Part shown: positions 1 through 7,218 of the stretch, in pieces
Numbering within the stretch: the first letter of the stretch is position 1
Layout: every line of letters starts with the position of its first letter
Origin: Neoroseomonas terrae
Lineage (GTDB): Bacteria > Pseudomonadota > Alphaproteobacteria > Acetobacterales > Acetobacteraceae
Reading direction: 5' to 3'
DNA length: 64,000 nucleotides
NCBI RefSeq assembly: GCF_018129025.1
Contig: NZ_JAAEDI010000020.1
Coordinates: 1-64,000 of the forward strand
The notes under the pieces: generated by a model
What the model saw: the letters and a program-made list of their open reading frames with translations, nothing else
Databases searched by the model: none
Told to the model about the DNA's origin: nothing
Program-made: the position numbers and the translations under genes

Positions 1-522
1 GACAACCGGCGCGGGCGCCGGGGCCGGACGCACCGCAGCAATCACCGGCGCGGCAGCCGCCGCGACCACCGCAGCCGGGTCGGGCACCGCCGGTTCCGGC
101 ACAGCAACCGCAGCCGCGGCGAGCGTGACCGCCGGCAGGTCCCGCGGTGCCGCCGTTGCGATCGCCATCGGCGCCGCGCTGCCGTCACCCGGCGGCTCGG
201 TCGGCGCGAATAGGGACGGCGCGCCGGCGAACTGCCGCGGACCCGGCAGCCGGCGGTCGAGGTCGCTCTGCCGTACGAACTGCGTCGGCGTCATCGCCTC
301 CAGCGAGAGATGCCGCTGCGCTACCCGCCGGAGCCGGTCGGGCTCGTTCAGCAACGCCCACTCGGCGCGCAGCACCTGGGTGCGTTCGCGCGCCTGCTCG
401 GTCTGTCGGTTCACCTCGCGAAGCTGCCGGTCGAGCTGCGCGACCGAGTGCTTGACCTGGTAGAGGTACAGCCCCGCACCGGCGGCGGCGCAGAGGGTGA
501 CGAGGGTCAGGGGGCGGATCAT
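1..522 (-). CDS. ftsL: Cell division protein FtsL (3' end cut by window edge)
   Basis: Bitopic inner-membrane protein that with FtsB and FtsQ forms the divisome complex activating septal peptidoglycan synthesis. The reading frame opens with MIRPLTLV, has one membrane segment at about residues 4-21 ([17 protein letters not shown]), then a heptad-like charged stretch rich in Q, E and R (about 22-60) followed by the family-typical [20 protein letters not shown] region. The start ATG overlaps the rsmH stop (ATGA), as usual in dcw clusters. Identity rests mainly on this architecture and on its place after mraZ-rsmH, since FtsL is poorly conserved. After residue about 115 the protein continues as an Ala/Pro/Val-rich tail past the window edge (174 codons visible), longer than the usual FtsL of roughly 90-130 residues. 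Confidence 0.85.
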   Translation of the reverse strand, partial: MIRPLTLVTLCAAAGAGLYLYQVKHSVAQLDRQLREVNRQTEQARERTQVLRAEWALLNEPDRLRRVAQRHLSLEAMTPTQFVRQSDLDRRLPGPRQFAGAPSLFAPTEPPGDGSAAPMAIATAAPRDLPAVTLAAAAVAVPEPAVPDPAAVVAAAAAPVIAAVRPAPAPAPVV

Positions 523-1457
523 GCGGCCTCCTCCAGTCGTTCCAACGCCCGAAGGCGGGCCGAGCGGGCGCGGGGATTGGTCGACGTCTCCGCCTCGGTG
601 GGGCGGAGCGCGCGGGATGTGATGAGACGGAACCGTGGCGCGCTGCGGGACGTGAGCGCGGCAGGATCGTGGCGCGAGGCACCGCCTGCGCGGCCGGCCG
701 CATCCGCCATGAAGCGCTTGGCGATGCGGTCCTCGAGCGAATGGAAGGCGACGACGACGAGCCGCCCGCCCGGGGCGAGCAGCTTCGCCGCGGCGGCGAG
801 GCCGCGCTCGACTTCGCCGAGCTCGTCATTCACCGCGAGGCGCAGCGCCTGGAAGGAGCGCGTCGCGCCGTCGATGCCGGACGGGTCGCGCGGCACCTTA
901 GACCGGACGAGCGCCGCGAGGTCGCCGGTCGTCTCGAAGCGCTGCTCCCTGCGGCGCTCGACGATGGCGCGCGCGATGCGACGGGAGAAGCGCTCCTCGC
1001 CGAGGCGGTAGAGAATGTCGGCGAGCTCGCCCTCGGGGAGCGTGTTCACGAGATCGGCGGCGGAGGGGCCGTCCTTCTCCATGCGCATGTCGAGCGGGCC
1101 GTCGGCGCGAAAGGAGAAGCCGCGTTCCGCTTGGTCGAGCTGGAAGGAGGAGACGCCGAGATCCATCACCACGCCGTCGAGAGCGGTGACGCCCTGCGCG
1201 GTGAGGTGGTCGAGCATGTCGCCGAAGCGACCTTCGATGAGACGCAGCCGCGGCGCGAAGCGCGCGGCGAGCGCGGCACCGCGGGCGATGGCATCCGGGT
1301 CGCGATCCATGGCGAACAACGTGCAACCCGGCGCGGAGTCGAGGATAGCCGTGGCGTAGCCGCCGCCGCCGAAGGTGCAATCAAGATATCTCGCGTCGCC
1401 GTGAGGCGAGAGGGTCGCGAGGACCTCGTTGAGCATCACGGGGAGGTGGCCGCTCAT
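519..1457 (-). CDS. rsmH: 16S rRNA (cytosine(1402)-N(4))-methyltransferase RsmH
   Basis: Cytoplasmic SAM-dependent enzyme (MraW) that methylates N4 of C1402 in 16S rRNA. 312 residues, normal family length. The start [13 protein letters not shown] matches the conserved N-terminus; the SAM-binding motif [15 protein letters not shown] is at about 23-37, the MDRDPDAI acidic loop follows, and [21 protein letters not shown] with GPLDMRM is diagnostic. The C-terminal [16 protein letters not shown] block is intact. The start ATG overlaps the mraZ stop and the stop overlaps the ftsL start, so the three genes are probably translationally coupled. Confidence 0.97.
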   Translation of the reverse strand: MSGHLPVMLNEVLATLSPHGDARYLDCTFGGGGYATAILDSAPGCTLFAMDRDPDAIARGAALAARFAPRLRLIEGRFGDMLDHLTAQGVTALDGVVMDLGVSSFQLDQAERGFSFRADGPLDMRMEKDGPSAADLVNTLPEGELADILYRLGEERFSRRIARAIVERRREQRFETTGDLAALVRSKVPRDPSGIDGATRSFQALRLAVNDELGEVERGLAAAAKLLAPGGRLVVVAFHSLEDRIAKRFMADAAGRAGGASRHDPAALTSRSAPRFRLITSRALRPTEAETSTNPRARSARLRALERLEEAA

Positions 1458-1933
1458 GCCGCACCTCCCTCCGGGCGCGGCGGGGCGGCGGGGGAGGGCA
1501 GCGTCAGGCGGAAGTCGCGCGCCCGGGCGCGGGCGTCGCGCATGTAGGCCACGGCGCGCTCGCTGTCCCAGATCTGGAAGCATTGGTTGGCGCCGAGGAA
1601 GGAGATGGTCTCGGTCAGGCCGGCCTCGGCGATATGGTCCTCGGGCAGGACCAGGCGGCCTTCGCCATCGGGGCGGGCCTGATGCGCCGAGGCGAACAGC
1701 GCGCCGGCGAGATTTTCCGAGGCGTCGGAAAAGATGTCGAGGCTGCTGTGGCCGGCCGACAGGGCGGCGAAGGCGGGTGCCGGCCAGGCCTCGATGCAGG
1801 GATGGCGGAAAGACGGAAAAAGCACGATGTCGGTGGTTCCCAGGGCTTCGAGGACGGCGCGGAACGAGGCGGGAACCGAGATGCGGCCCTTCTTGTCCAA
1901 CTTGCCCTTGTGCGTGCCCAGGAACTGGGTCAT
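1454..1933 (-). CDS. mraZ: Transcriptional regulator MraZ
   Basis: First gene of the dcw cluster; MraZ is a DNA-binding regulator that represses its own promoter in the species studied. 159 residues with two AbrB/SpoVT-like halves: the first has [14 protein letters not shown] at about 12-25, the second has [11 protein letters not shown] at about 90-100. The C-terminus carries a short Pro/Ala-rich extension. The start at [13 protein letters not shown] fits the family. A strong hairpin lies in the leader and a phased GGGA repeat array lies about 140-180 bp upstream, a plausible self-binding site. Confidence 0.96.
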   Translation of the reverse strand: MTQFLGTHKGKLDKKGRISVPASFRAVLEALGTTDIVLFPSFRHPCIEAWPAPAFAALSAGHSSLDIFSDASENLAGALFASAHQARPDGEGRLVLPEDHIAEAGLTETISFLGANQCFQIWDSERAVAYMRDARARARDFRLTLPSPAAPPRPEGGAA

Positions 1934-1993
1934 CGCCCCCCGCTGACGGCCCCGCGATGCCGTTGATGAAGCCTGTTTTGTTCCGGATCAGCG

Positions 1994-2021
1994 GCCGGCG
2001 AGGCCCCCCGACCTCGCCGGC
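1994..2021 (-). promoter_or_regulatory. Hairpin in the mraZ leader
   Basis: Perfect 10-bp inverted repeat (GCCGGCGAGG / CCTCGCCGGC) with an 8-base C- or G-only-rich loop, located 61-88 bp before the mraZ ATG and between it and the GGGA array. If transcription starts upstream of the array this hairpin is in the 5' untranslated leader. There is no U-run after it on the minus strand, so a simple terminator is unlikely. Role unknown; structure seen directly. Confidence 0.5.
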
Positions 2022-2069
2022 TCGCCCGACCATCCCGCTCCGGAACCCTCTCGCCCCCCCGAGCGTTTG

Positions 2070-2115
2070 TGGGATCCTCACGGGATGACATGGGATAACA
2101 CGGGAAATTCTGGGA
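2070..2115. promoter_or_regulatory. Phased GGGA array, probable MraZ-binding boxes
   Basis: Five copies of (T/C)GGGA occur in direct orientation on the plus strand at 2070, 2081, 2091, 2101 and 2111, spaced 11, 10, 10 and 10 bases, about one helical turn. MraZ is known to bind TGGGN repeats separated by five bases upstream of its own gene, and this array lies upstream of mraZ with the same spacing. The repeats read GGGA on the strand opposite mraZ. A weak promoter pair may lie just upstream on the minus strand (TTGCGC and TAAGAT near 2128-2155). The rest of the interval to 2304 shows nothing else I can name. Confidence 0.65.
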
Positions 2116-2304
2116 CAGCAAGGGAGAAAGAATCTTACGATACCGGTGTGTTGCGCAAAAAACACCACGATTACTTGCGCTTAAAGCGACAGCCTGAATC
2201 ATTGGGCGAGCTATGGCGAGAGGTTTATCGGGCCGAGCGGCGAAAACCTCATGCCACGGCAATCATCGTCGCCGTTTCGGGAGCGGTGCTGCCTTTCGGC
2301 GGGC

Positions 2305-2736
2305 TCAGGACGTCGCTGGCCGGCCGCGAACGCCGATGAAGCGATGCCTTTGGTCCGCCGGCACTACGGTGCAGTCGGAGCGCTGGCCGAACCAGCGATA
2401 GCGCCGCCTGGCGACGAAGCCATAGACGGCGTCGCGCAGCGGCCGGGGAACGAGGCGGAGCACGGCGAGCCAGCGCCAGGGTGCGCGCAAGTGCCGCAGC
2501 ACTATCATCCCGGCATCGGACCGCAGCAGGGCAACCGAACCGTCGATGACGGCGAAGGTGTCGTTCAGATCCTGCCGCGCCAGCCCGTGGCGCGCGGCGA
2601 GGGCCAGGCCTTCTTCCGACCAGGCACCGGCAAAGCGCAGCACCGGCGCGCTTTCCCGCGCCAGGACGAAGGCCACCATGCTGCTGCACAGCACGCAGTC
2701 GGTGTCGAACAGAATGATAGGGCCGCCGGCGTCCAT
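2305..2736 (-). CDS. DCC-family thiol-disulfide oxidoreductase-like protein (DUF393)
   Basis: Small cytoplasmic protein of the DUF393 family, named for a DxxCxxC motif and suggested to have thiol-disulfide exchange activity; no physiological partner is known. The motif is seen near the N-terminus in ILFDTDCVLCSSMVAFVL (Asp-x-x-Cys-x-x-Cys), and the C-terminal LRDAVYGFVARRRYRWFG block is typical. I chose MDAGGPIILFD as the start because it gives 143 residues, the normal length; upstream in-frame ATGs would add a low-complexity stretch that overlaps hairpin repeats. It is the only gene between the dcw promoter region and rnpB. Confidence 0.85.
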   Translation of the reverse strand: MDAGGPIILFDTDCVLCSSMVAFVLARESAPVLRFAGAWSEEGLALAARHGLARQDLNDTFAVIDGSVALLRSDAGMIVLRHLRAPWRWLAVLRLVPRPLRDAVYGFVARRRYRWFGQRSDCTVVPADQRHRFIGVRGRPATS

Positions 2737-2789
2737 GCCGCGATCATAGAGCGATCGGCCGAGGGCGCGCCCATGATCACCGGAACAGC

Positions 2790-2872
2790 GGATCGCGGCC
2801 AAGCCGCGCGGATGCGCGGCGCCCGTCGCCAGAGCGATGGACATGAACGGATCGCGGCCAAGCCGCGATCCG
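2790..2872. repeat. Two direct copies of a 19-bp hairpin-forming sequence
   Basis: The sequence GGATCGCGGCCAAGCCGCG occurs at 2790-2808 and 2849-2867. The second copy sits in a perfect 11-bp stem with loop CAA (2848-2872); the first forms a shorter stem with the same loop. A third, different hairpin (GCCGGCC / GGCCGGC) is at 2943-2960. All lie between the DUF393 start and the rnpB terminator. Possibly a REP-like unit; I did not find another copy in this window. Confidence 0.5.
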
Positions 2873-2993
2873 GGAGCGCACGGCGCGACCGCGCCCAGAT
2901 TACCAGCCGCCGCCAATGCGCCAGTGCGTGGCGCGAAGGCAAGCCGGCCGGATGGCCGGCGCCCGCCGTCCGAGGGATCGATCAAAGACTCAG

Positions 2994-3021
2994 CTTTTCG
3001 CCGCCTGCCGGCGGCGAAAAG
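2994..3021 (-). terminator. Terminator hairpin of rnpB
   Basis: Perfect 12-bp stem (CTTTTCGCCGCC / GGCGGCGAAAAG) with a four-base loop, directly after the P1 helix of RNase P RNA. The stem itself begins with CTTTT and ends with AAAAG, so it is symmetrical for both strands. It stands at the expected 3' end of rnpB. Confidence 0.65.
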
Positions 3022-3417
3022 CGTCAGACGGCCTGTAAGCCGGGTTCTGTCATGCCCGTTGCCGGGCATGGACGGCCATTCCTCTGGAACCCGCATCGCT
3101 GCGGGCTTCGCGCGGCCAACCCGGGCGGAAGGGCGGGACCGCCCCTGCGACAACGCGTTGCCGCGCCTCGCCGTCCGCCCCTATTCGGCCTTGCTCCCGG
3201 TGGGGTTTGCCGTGCCGCCGCCGTTGCCGGAAGCGCGGTGGGCTCTTACCCCACCGTTTCACCCTTGCCGCGGCATGCCGCGGCGGTCTGTTCTCTGTGG
3301 CACTTTCCCTGGGGTCGCCCCCGCCGGCCATTGGCCGGCACCGTAGTCCCGTGGAGCCCGGACTTTCCTCCAGCCCGCGATCGCTCGCGAACCAGCGGCC
3401 GTCCGGCCGTCTGACGC
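3021..3417 (-). ncRNA. rnpB: RNase P RNA, bacterial type A
   Basis: Catalytic RNA that removes 5' leaders from pre-tRNAs. Read on the minus strand, the 5' part holds the conserved AGGAAAGTCCGGGCTCCA core, the middle holds GAACAGACC and GGGTGAAACGGTGGGGTAAGAGC segments, and the 3' part ends with ACAGAACCCGGCTTACAGG. The ends are set by a perfect 13-bp P1 helix pairing 3405-3417 with 3021-3033. About 397 nt, normal for alphaproteobacteria. The terminator hairpin follows at once, and the gene sits 31 bp after the LysR stop codon. Confidence 0.95.
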
Positions 3418-3448
3418 GGGCTCCTGTGCCCCCGCGCGGGGCCGCCCG

Positions 3449-4354
3449 TCAAGGCGATGCCGCTGTCTCCGCACGCATCCAATCCCACAGGACCTGTGCC
3501 GGCCGGCGCAGCGGCCCCGCGGGCCGCGCCAGGTGGAACGCGCGTGGCCCAGGCGCAGCGAAGGGATGCGCATAGACCAGCCGCCCCGAGGCAATCTCCC
3601 GCTCCGCCAGATCCCCGCGCGTGAGGGCGATGCCGAGCCCGGCGGCAGCGGCTTCCAGGGTCAGGCCGAAATCGCTGAACACCACGCCGTTGGCCGGCAG
3701 CCCGCCCTTCCAGCCGGCCGCTGCCAGCCACCCCGCCCAATGGTCGCGGTTGACGTCGAAGATCAGCGGCAGGCGTTCGGCGAGGGCCTTGATCGACGGC
3801 GTGCCCCGCAGCTTGAACTGCGGCGAACAGACGGGGCGCAGCGTCTCGGGCATCAGCAGCTCCGCCTCGAGCCCCGGCCAGGGCGGCGCACCGTGGCGCA
3901 CCAGGAAGTCGAGCCCGTCGCGCCGCGCATCCTGCAGCTCGGTCGTCGCGACGACCTCGACGCGGATTGCAGGATGCGCCTTGGCGAAGGTCGGCAGGCG
4001 CGGCAGCAGCCAGCGCGCCGCGAAGGTCGGCACCACGCCGACGCGGACCTCCGCTCCGCCGTCCTGCGCGCGCCGGCGCCCGCGGGCCGCTGCCCGTCGC
4101 GTCGCATCCTCGATGCCGGCGAGCAGCGGCGCGATCTCGGCATGGTAGCGGATGGCCAGGGCGGTCGGCTCCGCGCCGCGGGGCCCGCGGCGGAACAGCG
4201 GCGCGCCGAGCATGGCCTCCAGCGCCGCGACATGGCGGCTGACGGCGCCATGGGTCAGGCCCAGCGCAGCGCCGCCCCGCCCGAAGCTGCCGGCGCGCAA
4301 CGCGGCATCGAGCGCGCGAAGCTGCTCCATGCTGGGCAGGCGGGTCGGGCGCAT
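3449..4354 (-). CDS. LysR-family transcriptional regulator (GcvA-like)
   Basis: DNA-binding regulator with a winged helix-turn-helix at residues about 9-66 (LRALDAALRAGSFGRGGAALGLTHGAVSRHVAALE) and a periplasmic-binding-protein-like effector domain from about 100. 301 residues, typical. The LTHGAVSRHVAALE wording of the recognition helix resembles the GcvA/AmpR group. Effector unknown. It is divergent from a DUF1127 gene across a 117-bp spacer holding small inverted repeats, so that gene and its own promoter are the likely targets. An internal ATG (MEQLRALD) is an alternative start. Confidence 0.93.
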   Translation of the reverse strand: MRPTRLPSMEQLRALDAALRAGSFGRGGAALGLTHGAVSRHVAALEAMLGAPLFRRGPRGAEPTALAIRYHAEIAPLLAGIEDATRRAAARGRRRAQDGGAEVRVGVVPTFAARWLLPRLPTFAKAHPAIRVEVVATTELQDARRDGLDFLVRHGAPPWPGLEAELLMPETLRPVCSPQFKLRGTPSIKALAERLPLIFDVNRDHWAGWLAAAGWKGGLPANGVVFSDFGLTLEAAAAGLGIALTRGDLAEREIASGRLVYAHPFAAPGPRAFHLARPAGPLRRPAQVLWDWMRAETAASP

Positions 4355-4358
4355 GAGC

Positions 4359-4386
4359 GTGAGTATTCCTCACATCCCCCGTGAAT
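4359..4386. promoter_or_regulatory. Possible LysR operator between divergent genes
   Basis: Just upstream of the LysR start there is GTGAG-N5-CTCAC (4359-4373) and an overlapping ATTC...GAAT pair (4365-4386). LysR-type regulators usually bind interrupted dyads in such divergent spacers. The motif is short, so this is a suggestion only. Confidence 0.3.
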
Positions 4387-4471
4387 GCGAGGCGCTTCCG
4401 CGAGCCATGCCATGCGCGCAAAGCTTCCCGGCACGGCGCCACCCGCAACCCGGCGCCGCAGGAGCAGACCA

Positions 4472-4723
4472 ATGTCCGTCGAACGCATCGCCAACCCCCT
4501 CCGGACCGCAGGGCGCCGGGTCTCGGCCACGACGCCGGGGCCGTTTGCACGCCTCTGGTTCGCAGCGGCCGTCGCGATGGAGCGTCGACGCGCCCTGACG
4601 ATGATCGGGCAAATGGACGACCGCATGCTGCGCGACATCGGAATCCACCGTGGCGACGCGGAACGCGCGGTGAGCGAAGGCCGGGACATGATGAAGCCAG
4701 TGCTGCCGTGGTGGGAGAAATGA
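4472..4723 (+). CDS. DUF1127 domain protein
   Basis: Small Arg-rich protein of 83 residues. The C-terminal part (about 38-72) has the DUF1127 signature: RRALTMIGQMDDRMLRDIGIHRGD. Related small DUF1127 proteins in alphaproteobacteria affect phosphate, carbon or stress-related RNA turnover; nothing specific can be assigned here. I chose MSVERIANPL because GGAG lies seven bases upstream; an earlier in-frame ATG at 4385 has no ribosome site. The gene is divergent from the LysR regulator. Confidence 0.85.
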   Translation: MSVERIANPLRTAGRRVSATTPGPFARLWFAAAVAMERRRALTMIGQMDDRMLRDIGIHRGDAERAVSEGRDMMKPVLPWWEK

Positions 4724-4761
4724 CGCCGCAGGGAGTTGCCTGACCGGCCGAAGGACAGGAA

Positions 4762-4845
4762 CCGGGCGGGGCGCCGCCCCTCCCGGACCCTCCCCGCCAA
4801 AGGCCGAAGGGCCTTTGGAAACCTCGATCCGGTGTCGTGCGCGAC
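4762..4845 (+). repeat. Solo half copy of the dispersed structured element (copy 1)
   Basis: Outer hairpin CCGGGcGGGGC / GCCCCtCCCGG at 4762-4786, then a CTCCCC stretch, then the inner hairpin CCAAAGGCC-GAAG-GGCCTTTGG at 4797-4818 and the AAACCTCGATCCGG tail. This is one arm of the composite elements at 19188, 28086, 36317 and 48291; no opposite arm follows here. It lies 38 bp after the DUF1127 stop. The remaining interval to the toxin-antitoxin promoter (4846-5024) holds nothing I recognise. Confidence 0.8.
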
Positions 4846-5024
4846 GAGCGGTCAGGGCGGCGGCCGCGGGTCCTGGGCTCGACGCGGAGCAGAAGCCCCG
4901 GACTGCGGGACGCATAACCCTTCCACAAGACAGTTGGCCCTTTCAGCGGGGCGAAGCGCTGGCGCGCATGAGGGAAAAAGCGCGGTTCTCCGAGGTGCGT
5001 CAGTTAGAATGCACGCTGCGCCTA

Positions 5025-5067
5025 TTGCCATTTGGCGTCTAAGTAATAATATAAAGCCAAATGGCAA
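5025..5067 (+). promoter_or_regulatory. Promoter and palindromic operator of the RES toxin-antitoxin operon
   Basis: Perfect 12-bp inverted repeat TTGCCATTTGGC (5025-5036) and GCCAAATGGCAA (5056-5067) separated by 19 bases. The left arm contains a -35-like TTGCCA and the AT-rich spacer holds TAATAT at 5047-5052, 16 bases downstream, so an operator-bound antitoxin would cover both promoter boxes. The right arm overlaps an ATG at 5061, which argues that translation starts later, at 5079, after AAAGGA at 5066-5071. Confidence 0.75.
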
Positions 5068-5078
5068 AGGATGCGACC

Positions 5079-5495
5079 ATGGTCGCTTTCTCGGAAGTCG
5101 CGATCGCAACTCTTCCGCCCAGCGGGGCCGCCATCACCGACGCCGAAGCCGCGGCGATGTTCCGCGCCGCGCTGAATCTGTTCGAGAAATGGGGTGTCAG
5201 TGACGAGCAGGCCAGCCTGCTGCTCGACGTGCCGCCCCGCACCTACGCCCGCTGGAAGGCGGACCGGCGCCCGGGCCGGATGGGCCGCGACGACAAGGCG
5301 CGGCTGTCGAACCTCATGGGCATTCACAAGGCATTGCGCCTGATCTTCAAGGAACCGGTACGCGGCTATCGCTGGGTGAAGGCGCCGAACGACGCCTTTG
5401 GTGGCCGGTCGGCGCTCGATGTCATGGTGGGTGGCGAACTGACGGACCTGATGCGCGTGCGCCGCTACCTGGATGCCGAGCGCGGCGCGTGGTGA
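5079..5495 (+). CDS. Type II antitoxin, Xre/MbcA/ParS family (DUF2384 domain)
   Basis: Antitoxin that binds and neutralises the RES toxin encoded next and represses the operon. 138 residues. The N-terminal part is an Xre-like helix-turn-helix (about 25-75: FEKWGVSDEQASLLLDVPPRTYARWK); the C-terminal part is the toxin-binding domain (MGIHKALRLIF...DLMRVRRYLDAERGAW). I chose 5079 rather than the first ATG at 5061 because AAAGGA gives good spacing and because 5061 lies inside the operator palindrome. The stop overlaps the toxin start by seven bases. Confidence 0.88.
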   Translation: MVAFSEVAIATLPPSGAAITDAEAAAMFRAALNLFEKWGVSDEQASLLLDVPPRTYARWKADRRPGRMGRDDKARLSNLMGIHKALRLIFKEPVRGYRWVKAPNDAFGGRSALDVMVGGELTDLMRVRRYLDAERGAW

Positions 5496-6214
5496 CGGCG
5501 CCCATCGCGCCGGTCCGCGGGGACGGTGCACGGCGCATCATCCGCAGCCTCTACCCGCCGATCGACCTGTTCGAGGACATCGCCGACCCGGCCGACTGGC
5601 CGCTGCTGATCGCCGCCGAGACCAAGACCAACCCGCGCCTCGCCGAGACCATCGGCAATCTCGACCTCGTCCCGCCCGCGCGCCGCGTATCCGGCCCCGG
5701 CGCCAGCTATCTGATGGCGCCGTTCACCCATGTCAGCCTCGACCGGCCGAGCCGCTTCAGCCGCGGTCAGTACGGTGTGCTCTACATCGCCAGCCGGTAC
5801 GAGACGGCGCTCGCCGAGACGATCCACCATCACCAGCGCTTCATGGTGGCGACGAAGGAGGCGCCGGGCTGGACCTCCCAGTTCAGGGAATTGGTCCTCG
5901 ACGTCGCGGCCGAGCTTCATGACATCCGCGGTGCGGATCCCGCCTTCGCGCCCTTCCTGGCGGCGGACGACTACGCCGCGCCGCAGGTCCTGGCCGCCGG
6001 GCTGCGGGCCGCCGGGGCCGACGGGGTCGTGTATCCGAGCGTTCGCGATCCGGCCGGCGAGTGCGTCGCGCTGTTCCACCCCGACCTCGCGGCCAATGTC
6101 CGGCAGGGCCGGCACCTCGACTACCACTGGGATGGCACGAGGGTCGATTTCGTGCGGGAGAACGCGACCCCGGCCCGCGTCTTCGCCGTGCTCAGAACTG
6201 CACGGACAGGCTGA
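5489..6214 (+). CDS. RES-domain toxin (NAD-depleting type)
   Basis: Toxin of the RES family, whose characterised members (MbcT, ParT, Xre-RES toxins) degrade or use NAD+ and stop growth. 241 residues from a GTG start overlapping the antitoxin stop, typical for this pair. The name-giving residues are present: Arg in RFSRGQYGVLY, Glu in ETALAETIHHH and Ser in VVYPSVRDPAG. The last 23 bases overlap the 3' end of the convergent LpxR-like gene. Confidence 0.9.
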   Translation: MVTAPIAPVRGDGARRIIRSLYPPIDLFEDIADPADWPLLIAAETKTNPRLAETIGNLDLVPPARRVSGPGASYLMAPFTHVSLDRPSRFSRGQYGVLYIASRYETALAETIHHHQRFMVATKEAPGWTSQFRELVLDVAAELHDIRGADPAFAPFLAADDYAAPQVLAAGLRAAGADGVVYPSVRDPAGECVALFHPDLAANVRQGRHLDYHWDGTRVDFVRENATPARVFAVLRTARTG

Positions 6215-7196
6215 CCGAGCCGAACTGCGCCGTCTCCCGCTGCGTCTGGAATTCCCGCGTGCGGGCGGCGTAGGAGAACGTCAGACGCCCGAGCGGCGTG
6301 AACACGGCGACGCCGGCACTGACCTCGCCGATGAAGTATTCCTTGTCCACGTGGCGGCTGTCCTGCCAGGCGTTGCCGTCGAGGAAGATGTCGTACGCCA
6401 CGCCGCGCACGTCGAAGCCGCCGAAGACATACCAGCCCCAGGGCCGCTCCGGGACATAGAAGGACGAACCGGAGATCGAGGGCCGCATGCGCGGCGGGCC
6501 GAAATCCGACCTCAGCTCATTGCCCACCCTGACCATGAGCCCGGCGGAGGCATAGGTCTGCACGTTGCCGAGGCTCGCCGTCAGACTGGGCACGAAGCCG
6601 ACCGAGACGTCGTCGACGATCGGCTCGCTGTTGAAGCGCCACTGCCGCGTGAGCACCAGGTTGATGCCCGGCTCGTCCTTGAGCTGGTAGTCCCAGCCAT
6701 AGGCGCGGTCGATGTTCAGCAGGTCGTGCACGCCGTTCTGCACCTGCTCGCCCAGCGCGCTCCGCCCGACCATGCCGAGCTGCAGCTCGATGCTGCCATA
6801 GGAGCTGGGCGTGGTGGAGGACAGGCTGATCGCGCCGTAGAGCCAGCCGGCATAGGGTCGGTCATTCGGGTCCGGGTTGCGGAGCGCGGTGTCCTCGGGC
6901 GTGAAGATGCTCTGCCCGAAGGCCAGCCCCCAGCGCAGCGTCCCGCCCGCCGGCAGCACGATGCCGGGCCCGTTGGCGATCCAGGATGGCGGCTCATAGG
7001 GCGCCGAGCGCCACGCGAGCTGGAAGCCGCTCGTATAGTAGCGGTCGGTGCCGGCGAAGGTGTCGTTCTCGTAGGTCAGGGTGAAGGTGCCGAAGCGAGG
7101 CTCCGGCCCGGGCACCGCCTGCTGGGCGACGGCGGGCGCGGCGAGCAGGAGCCCGGCGAGGGCCGCTGCGGCATGCTTCGGATGGAGGATGACCAT
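6192..7196 (-). CDS. LpxR-like outer-membrane lipid A deacylase (DUF2219)
   Basis: Predicted 12-stranded outer-membrane beta-barrel of the LpxR family, which removes the 3'-acyloxyacyl chain from lipid A. 334 residues with a signal peptide ending AVAQQ (about residue 25) and a C-terminal phenylalanine (LSVQF). Family motifs: YENDTFAGTDRYYTSG near the N-terminus (Asn and Asp of the calcium/active site) and SALGEQVQNGVHDLL with the candidate catalytic His. Start MVILHPKH chosen because it opens a normal signal peptide; the upstream ATG at 7265 would overlap the asparaginase. It follows that gene by 22 bp and may share its transcript. Confidence 0.85.
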   Translation of the reverse strand: MVILHPKHAAAALAGLLLAAPAVAQQAVPGPEPRFGTFTLTYENDTFAGTDRYYTSGFQLAWRSAPYEPPSWIANGPGIVLPAGGTLRWGLAFGQSIFTPEDTALRNPDPNDRPYAGWLYGAISLSSTTPSSYGSIELQLGMVGRSALGEQVQNGVHDLLNIDRAYGWDYQLKDEPGINLVLTRQWRFNSEPIVDDVSVGFVPSLTASLGNVQTYASAGLMVRVGNELRSDFGPPRMRPSISGSSFYVPERPWGWYVFGGFDVRGVAYDIFLDGNAWQDSRHVDKEYFIGEVSAGVAVFTPLGRLTFSYAARTREFQTQRETAQFGSVSLSVQF

Positions 7197-7218
7197 GGTC
7201 ACGCGGTCCTTCTGGCGA

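Noticed and set aside
2067..2339. Plus-strand ORF of 90 residues across the mraZ promoter region
   Set aside because: It lies over the GGGA array and the end of the DUF393 gene, has no ribosome site, and its sequence is what reading through these sites would give.
2840..3450. Long ORFs on both strands over the rnpB locus
   Set aside because: The conserved RNase P RNA segments and P1 helix explain this sequence; open frames are common by chance at this GC content.
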